The position numbers were made by a program, and so were the translations under genes. Shown one piece after another: positions 5,558 to 9,324 of a DNA stretch of 9,324 nucleotides. A model generated the notes under the pieces. It ran no database searches and had not been told where the DNA came from. It saw only the letters and a program-made list of their open reading frames with translations. This DNA comes from an uncultured Eubacteriales bacterium (GTDB lineage: Bacteria; Bacillota; Clostridia; Oscillospirales; Oscillospiraceae), in NCBI GenBank assembly GCA_949744025.1, contig CATJWA010000172.1, positions 1-9,324 of the forward strand, in the 5' to 3' direction. Numbering within the stretch: the first letter of the stretch is position 1; every line of letters starts with the position of its first letter.

Positions 5558-7060
5558 TTAATCCAGCGGCTTCATCGTCGGGAACAATATCACGTCACGG
5601 ATTGAGTCACAGCCGGTGAGCATCATCACACAGCGGTCAATGCCTATGCCGAGCCCTCCCGTGGGCGGCATACCGTACTCAAGGGCGTTTATGAAGTCGG
5701 TATCCATCATCTCGGCCTCCTCGTCCCCCTTCTCGCGCAGCTCCATCTGCTTGGCAAAACGCTGCTTCTGGTCAATCGGGTCATTGAGCTCAGAGAAAGC
5801 GTTGCCCATCTCGCTGCGGCAGATAAACAGCTCAAACCGCTCGGTAAGGCGCGGGTCGCTCGGGCTGCGCTTTGCCAGCGGCGACACGTCCACGGGGTGC
5901 ATGGTAATGAAGGTGGGCTGAATCATCTGCTCCTCCACCTTCTGGTCGTAGCACTCATACAGCGCGCGGCCCCAGGTAGGCTCCACGCCGTCCATATCCA
6001 CGCCCACGGCCTTTGCAGCGGCCACGGCCTCGGCGTCGGAATCTATGGCCATGAAGTCCACGCCTAAATACTCCTTCACCGCCTCGGCCATGGTCATGCG
6101 GCGAAAGCCCGGCGCAAGGCTTATGTCCTGACCCTGCCAGTGTATGTCATACGTACCCAGAATCTCCATCGCCGCGGAGGAGAGCAGGTCCTCAAACAGG
6201 TCCATCATGTCGTTGAAATCGGCGTATGCCTCGTACAGCTCCACGGTGGTGAACTCAGGGTTGTGGCGCGTGTCCATACCCTCGTTGCGGAAAATGCGGC
6301 CTATCTCGTACACGCGCTCAATTCCGCCGACTATGAGGCGCTTGAGGTTCAGCTCCGTGGCTATACGCAGGTACATGTCCATATCCAGCGTGTTGTGGTG
6401 GGTTATGAACGGACGCGCCGCCGCGCCGCCGGAGATGGTGTTGAGCACCGGAGTCTCGACCTCCATGTAACCGCGCTTTTCAAGGAAACGGCGCACAAAG
6501 CTGACAAAAGCGGAACGTATCTCAAAATTGCGGCGGCTCTCGTCGCTCATTATGAGGTCAACATAGCGCTGGCGGTATTTCAGCTCCGTGTTGGTCATGC
6601 CGTGGAACTTCTCCGGCAGCGGACGCAGTGACTTGCACAGCAGCGTCACGGACTGAACGTGGACACTGTCCTCGCCGGTTTTGGTACGGAAAACATAGCC
6701 GGATACTCCGATTATATCGCCGATATCGTATTTTCTGAAATCAGCAAACTCCTGCGCGCTCACCGCGTCGGCGCGGATGTAAAGCTGGAGCTGTCCCCTG
6801 TCGTCCTTTATGTGGCAGAAGATGGCCTTTCCCATGCCGCGCTTGGACATAATGCGCCCGGCCACGGACACGGTTTTGCCGTCGAAGGAATCATAGTTTT
6901 CCCTTATCTCGCTCGTCCATGCGCTGCGCGCAAACTTCGTCTGCCGGAACGGGTCGCGTCCCTCGTCCTGAAGAGCCTTGAGCTTATCGCGGCGCACCTG
7001 CAAAATTTCAGACAGGTTTTCCTCCTGCGCGTTCTGCTCGCTTCTTATCTCCTCACTCAT
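5558..7060 (-). CDS. lysS: Lysyl-tRNA synthetase, class II
   Basis: Charges tRNA-Lys with lysine using ATP in the cytoplasm. The 500-residue product has the usual class II layout: an N-terminal helix, an OB-fold anticodon-binding domain (about 64-160, beginning VSVAGRIMSKRGMGKAIF) and the catalytic core. Motif 2 is seen as RIFRNEGMDTRHNPEF and motif 3 as GGLGIGIDRCVMML, preceded by ALEYGMPPTGG. Length is normal for the bacterial enzyme. The ATG at 7058-7060 has an AGGGAGAAG ribosome site at 7066-7074. The gap to greA upstream is only 26 bases, so the two form an operon, an arrangement common in Bacillota. Nothing appears broken or unusual. Confidence 0.98.
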   Translation of the reverse strand: MSEEIRSEQNAQEENLSEILQVRRDKLKALQDEGRDPFRQTKFARSAWTSEIRENYDSFDGKTVSVAGRIMSKRGMGKAIFCHIKDDRGQLQLYIRADAVSAQEFADFRKYDIGDIIGVSGYVFRTKTGEDSVHVQSVTLLCKSLRPLPEKFHGMTNTELKYRQRYVDLIMSDESRRNFEIRSAFVSFVRRFLEKRGYMEVETPVLNTISGGAAARPFITHHNTLDMDMYLRIATELNLKRLIVGGIERVYEIGRIFRNEGMDTRHNPEFTTVELYEAYADFNDMMDLFEDLLSSAAMEILGTYDIHWQGQDISLAPGFRRMTMAEAVKEYLGVDFMAIDSDAEAVAAAKAVGVDMDGVEPTWGRALYECYDQKVEEQMIQPTFITMHPVDVSPLAKRSPSDPRLTERFELFICRSEMGNAFSELNDPIDQKQRFAKQMELREKGDEEAEMMDTDFINALEYGMPPTGGLGIGIDRCVMMLTGCDSIRDVILFPTMKPLD

Positions 7061-7086
7061 TCGTTCTTCTCCCTGTATTTATTTAA

Positions 7087-7560
7087 TCAGTTGACTTCCA
7101 GTATCTCAAAGGAAATGGGTCCTGACGGTGACTCCACCGTGACGGTCTCGCCTATGCAGTGGCCCAGCAGCCCGCGGCCGAAGGGGCTGTCGCTGGATAT
7201 CTTCCCGTCCATCGGGTCAGCCTCCTGCGAGCCGACTATCTGGTACTCATCGACGCAGTCCTCCTCGATATCGCGCACCTTAACATGGCTGCCATGGCCC
7301 ACGGTGCCGGCCACGGCCGTCATCTCCACAATTTCCGCATTCTCGATAAGAGACTGTATCTCCGCTATCTTTGAGTACAGCTTGCCCTGCTCGGTCTTTG
7401 CCTCGTCGTACTCGCTGTTCTCCGACAGGTCACCGAAGCTGCGCGCCTCCTTTATCAGCTCGGCAACCTCCTTTTCCCTTACGGTCTGGAGATATTCCAG
7501 CTCCTCCTTGAGCTTGTCAAGGCGCTCCTGACTCATCTTGTATCTGCTTTCATTCGCCAT
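7087..7560 (-). CDS. greA: Transcription elongation factor GreA
   Basis: GreA rescues backtracked RNA polymerase by stimulating transcript cleavage through the secondary channel. The 157-residue protein has the N-terminal coiled coil (about 1-78) with the acidic tip GDLSENSEYDEAK (43-55); Asp44 and Glu47 correspond to the residues that coordinate the catalytic magnesium. The C-terminal FKBP-like domain (about 80-157) contains DEYQIVG and SPFGRGLLGHCIGETVTV. The length matches the family (about 158). The ATG at 7558-7560 is preceded by AAGGGTGA. It is the first gene of the greA-lysS unit. Confidence 0.98.
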   Translation of the reverse strand: MANESRYKMSQERLDKLKEELEYLQTVREKEVAELIKEARSFGDLSENSEYDEAKTEQGKLYSKIAEIQSLIENAEIVEMTAVAGTVGHGSHVKVRDIEEDCVDEYQIVGSQEADPMDGKISSDSPFGRGLLGHCIGETVTVESPSGPISFEILEVN

Positions 7561-7589
7561 GTGCTTGTCACCCTTCGATATAAGTTAAT

Positions 7590-7617
7590 TTTTTACAGAT
7601 TTTCGTAAACAAATCAA
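7590..7617 (-). promoter_or_regulatory. Candidate promoter of greA-lysS
   Basis: On the minus strand TTGATT (7612-7617) and TAAAAA (7590-7595), each 4 of 6 to consensus, are spaced by 16 bases in an AT-rich stretch between the upstream terminator and the greA ribosome site. The -35 borders the terminator stem. Position is good, but the match is only moderate. Confidence 0.35.
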
Positions 7618-7639
7618 GAAAGCGGCTATGCCGCTTTCT
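7617..7639 (-). terminator. Terminator after the S41 protease gene
   Basis: A 10-bp stem, AGAAAGCGGC (7617-7626) against GCCGCTTTCT (7630-7639), with a 3-base loop lies 33 bases beyond the protease stop. On the minus strand it is followed by TGATTTGTTT. It separates the peptidase block from greA-lysS. Confidence 0.75.
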
Positions 7640-7672
7640 AAAACTTTATTATAAAGGCAATCGCTTTCCCTG

Positions 7673-8809
7673 TCAAGACAGATATTTCACCGCCGCGTCA
7701 AGCTGCGCGTCGCCCTCCATGCCCTGCTCCACGACTATGTCCGGCGTCAAGCCCCCCTGCTCGGACAGGTCCACGCGGTTCGGCGTTAGGTAGCGGCGTG
7801 TGGACAGATGCACCGCGCTGCCGTCCGACAGCTCAAAGGTAACCTGACTGCGTCCCTTTCCAGTGCTCGGCGCGCCTACAATTACGGCCCTGTCGTACTC
7901 GCTGAGCGCTGCGGCGAAAAATTCCGCGGCGGAATAGGTGTTCTCATTTATCAGCACCGCCATCGGCAGCTCTATGCACTCGGCGTCCGAGGTGTAAATC
8001 TCCTCCTCGCCGCCGCGCTCAACGCTGATGAAAACATCGCCCTCCGGCAAAAGGATGTCCAGAAGGTCTATAAGCTCGCTCAGGCGTCCTCCGGGGTTGG
8101 AGCGCACATCGAATACCAATGAGCGCATTCCCTGCTCCTGAAGCGTCTCAATGGCTGAGACGGCGTTCTCTGCCGCACCCTCCTCAAAATTGGCAATGCG
8201 GATATAGCCTATATCTCCCTCGAGCATTTCAAAGCTCACAGGGCTTGAGTAAAAGGTGTCCGTGTGCACCGTCACGCTCAGCGCCCCGCCGCCGGCATCC
8301 AGCAGCCCGAGCTCAAAGCTGCCGGTCTGCGACATTATGAGCTCACGCAGCTGCGAGGTGTCCATCGCCGTGACGTCCTGCCCTTCGAGCGAGACTATCA
8401 CCTGCCCCGGCTCAATCCCCGCTGCCTCTGCCGGCGAGCCGTTTGCGACCGTGACAATCACAAAGCCGCCCTCCTCGCGCGCAGTCACCGTAACTCCTAT
8501 TCCGCTGGAAACGTTCGACGCGCGCTGCTGATATTCCGTGTATTCCTCCGCCGTCATGTAATAGCTCCAGCGGTCGTCCAGCGCGGCTATGGCTCCGCGG
8601 CAGGCATTGTCTGTCACTGCCTCCAAGTCCGTCTGCCCGACATATTCCGCTTCCGCGAGACGTCGCATAAGGTCAAGCTTCCCCAAAAACGCCATGCCCT
8701 CGCTCCCGCCGAAGCGGAAAAAGCCAATCGTGAATACCGCAAGCAGCGTTGCAAGCGCGGCGCACGCGGCTGTGAGCGTCAGCGTCAGAAGCGAATATCT
8801 TTTTTTCAT
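7673..8809 (-). CDS. S41 family C-terminal processing protease with PDZ domain
   Basis: A membrane-anchored serine protease of the CtpA/Prc type acting outside the cytoplasmic membrane. The 378-residue product has a basic N-terminus and a hydrophobic signal-anchor (about 5-32), a helical region, a PDZ domain (about 100-183, starting GIGVTVTA, with SPAEAAGIEPGQVIVSLEG) and the S41 core. The core holds GYIRIANF (201-208), FDVRSNPGG (233-241), the nucleophile segment NENTYSAAEF (288-297) with Ser293, and GAPSTGKG (312-319) with Lys318 as general base. A longer frame opens at 9007, but it overlaps the neighbouring peptidase and two hairpins. The ATG at 8807-8809 gives MKKR plus a proper signal segment and is preceded by GGTGGTGA, so it was chosen. 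The M23 peptidase upstream suggests a role in cell-wall or division-protein processing. CtpA/CtpB-type naming would be an over-call. Confidence 0.93.
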   Translation of the reverse strand: MKKRYSLLTLTLTAACAALATLLAVFTIGFFRFGGSEGMAFLGKLDLMRRLAEAEYVGQTDLEAVTDNACRGAIAALDDRWSYYMTAEEYTEYQQRASNVSSGIGVTVTAREEGGFVIVTVANGSPAEAAGIEPGQVIVSLEGQDVTAMDTSQLRELIMSQTGSFELGLLDAGGGALSVTVHTDTFYSSPVSFEMLEGDIGYIRIANFEEGAAENAVSAIETLQEQGMRSLVFDVRSNPGGRLSELIDLLDILLPEGDVFISVERGGEEEIYTSDAECIELPMAVLINENTYSAAEFFAAALSEYDRAVIVGAPSTGKGRSQVTFELSDGSAVHLSTRRYLTPNRVDLSEQGGLTPDIVVEQGMEGDAQLDAAVKYLS

Positions 8810-8837
8810 CTTTTCACCACCACGAGAAAGTGCCATG

Positions 8838-8858
8838 AAAAAAGCGGCCCGCGGCCAC
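8838..8858 (-). terminator. Small hairpin with T6 in the leader of the S41 protease
   Basis: On the minus strand GTGGCC (8853-8858), loop GCG, then GGCCGC (8844-8849) gives a 6-bp stem with one G-U pair, followed by six T (8838-8843). It ends 28 bases upstream of the protease ATG. It may be a weak terminator of the upstream peptidase transcript or an attenuator in the protease leader. Confidence 0.4.
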
Positions 8859-8905
8859 ATTTTTTCTCTGTCTATCAGTATGCCAAAACTTCCGGAAATT
8901 AGTAC

Positions 8906-8943
8906 AGCATGACCGGACATAAGCTGTCCGGTCATGCTTTTTT
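8906..8943. terminator. Strong hairpin after the M23 peptidase gene
   Basis: A perfect 14-bp stem, AGCATGACCGGACA (8906-8919) against TGTCCGGTCATGCT (8925-8938), with a 5-base loop, begins 11 bases beyond the peptidase stop. The T-run (8938-8943) lies on the plus strand, so the best terminator polarity is opposite to both neighbouring genes. On the minus strand the stem is preceded by A6 and not followed by T. Confidence 0.75.
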
Positions 8944-8949
8944 CCGCCG

Positions 8950-9324
8950 TCAGGCGTCGGAAGCATAGCTGAAGCTCAGGCTGAAGTATTGCAGCGGGTC
9001 CACACATGAACCGTTTACGCGCACCTCAAAGTGCAGGTGCGGGCCTGTGGAGTTGCCCGTGGAGCCGACATAGCCCACTGTGTCTCCCTTGCTGATGGTC
9101 TGCCCCGCGCTGACGGCAATGCTGCTCATATGCGCATACAGCGTCGTGGTGCCGTCAGAGTGGTATATAACAACATAATTGCCGTAGGAGCTGCTGTACT
9201 CGGCTATCGTCACCGTGCCGCCCGCCGCGGCGGAAACCGTCGCTCCGCTGTTTGCGGCTATGTCAACACCGCTGTGATATTTCTGAGTCTGGAAAATCGG
9301 GTGGATTCTGTAGCCGAATTTGGA
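8950..9324 (-). CDS. M23 family zinc metallopeptidase, LytM/EnvC type (5' partial)
   Basis: The C-terminal 124 residues of a peptidoglycan endopeptidase or its degenerate activator relative. The coding frame continues past the right edge, so N-terminal coiled coils, LysM or a signal peptide cannot be judged. The frame reads in from the edge as FGYRIHPIF, then YHSGVDIAA, YAHM, GSTGNSTGPHLHFEV and DPLQYF. All residues expected for an active enzyme are present: zinc ligands His and Asp of HSGVD, the second His of HLH, and the catalytic His of YAHM and the first His of HLH. An apparent internal GTG start at 9211-9213 would remove the zinc ligands and is not real. The next gene on the same strand is the S41 protease; in many Bacillota such pairs follow ftsE-ftsX, which would lie off the right edge (inference). 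Confidence 0.93.
   Translation of the reverse strand, partial: SKFGYRIHPIFQTQKYHSGVDIAANSGATVSAAAGGTVTIAEYSSSYGNYVVIYHSDGTTTLYAHMSSIAVSAGQTISKGDTVGYVGSTGNSTGPHLHFEVRVNGSCVDPLQYFSLSFSYASDA

Noticed and set aside
6659..7531. 290-codon open frame on the plus strand across lysS and greA
   Set aside because: It is wholly antisense to two unmistakable housekeeping genes and has no ribosome site or recognisable motif; such mirrored frames are expected at this base composition.
8810..9007. 66-residue N-terminal extension of the S41 protease
   Set aside because: It overlaps the M23 coding end and runs through two hairpins; the downstream MKKR start restores a proper signal-anchor.

Overview
The window looks like a chromosomal segment of a GC-rich member of the Clostridia (Bacillota). 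This is inferred from the greA-lysS pair, the S41/M23 peptidase pair, the short intergenic spaces, the G-rich Shine-Dalgarno sequences and the frequent ATA codons. I cannot name a genus; an Oscillospiraceae-type gut bacterium would fit. Both outer genes (the ABC permease at the left edge, the M23 peptidase at the right edge) are cut by the window.

Layout. (1) Positions 1-3571, plus strand: a tight operon of an Opp/Dpp/Nik-type ABC permease (5' end missing), larE, larB and larC, closed by a strong terminator. LarB, LarE and LarC make the nickel-pincer nucleotide (NPN) cofactor of LarA-type racemases and epimerases, so the permease is probably part of a nickel importer. No larA is present in the window. 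LarC is a single uninterrupted ORF with a histidine-rich segment. (2) Positions 3572-5512: a Type II restriction-modification module. It holds a plus-strand beta-class (probably N4-cytosine) DNA methyltransferase and, convergent on the minus strand, a MvaI/BcnI-family restriction endonuclease. They share a bidirectional terminator. A 9-base G tract lies just upstream of the nuclease start, and inverted repeats lie in both upstream regions. (3) Positions 5513-7639, minus strand: greA followed by lysS, housekeeping genes with a terminator after lysS. (4) Positions 7673-9324, minus strand: an M23 zinc peptidase (partial) followed by a membrane-anchored S41 PDZ protease, a pairing common in cell-wall/division loci.

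How the genes work together. The first block supplies a nickel cofactor. The second is a self-contained defence cassette lying between the terminators of two housekeeping blocks, which suggests a mobile or strain-variable insertion. The third and fourth are core transcription/translation and envelope-remodelling genes. The features most worth a second look are the restriction-modification pair and its regulation: the G9 tract at the nuclease start, the dyad around the methyltransferase promoter and the palindrome upstream of the nuclease. No tRNA, rRNA, CRISPR array or insertion sequence was seen. The longest gene-free stretch is under 200 bases, and its contents are described.
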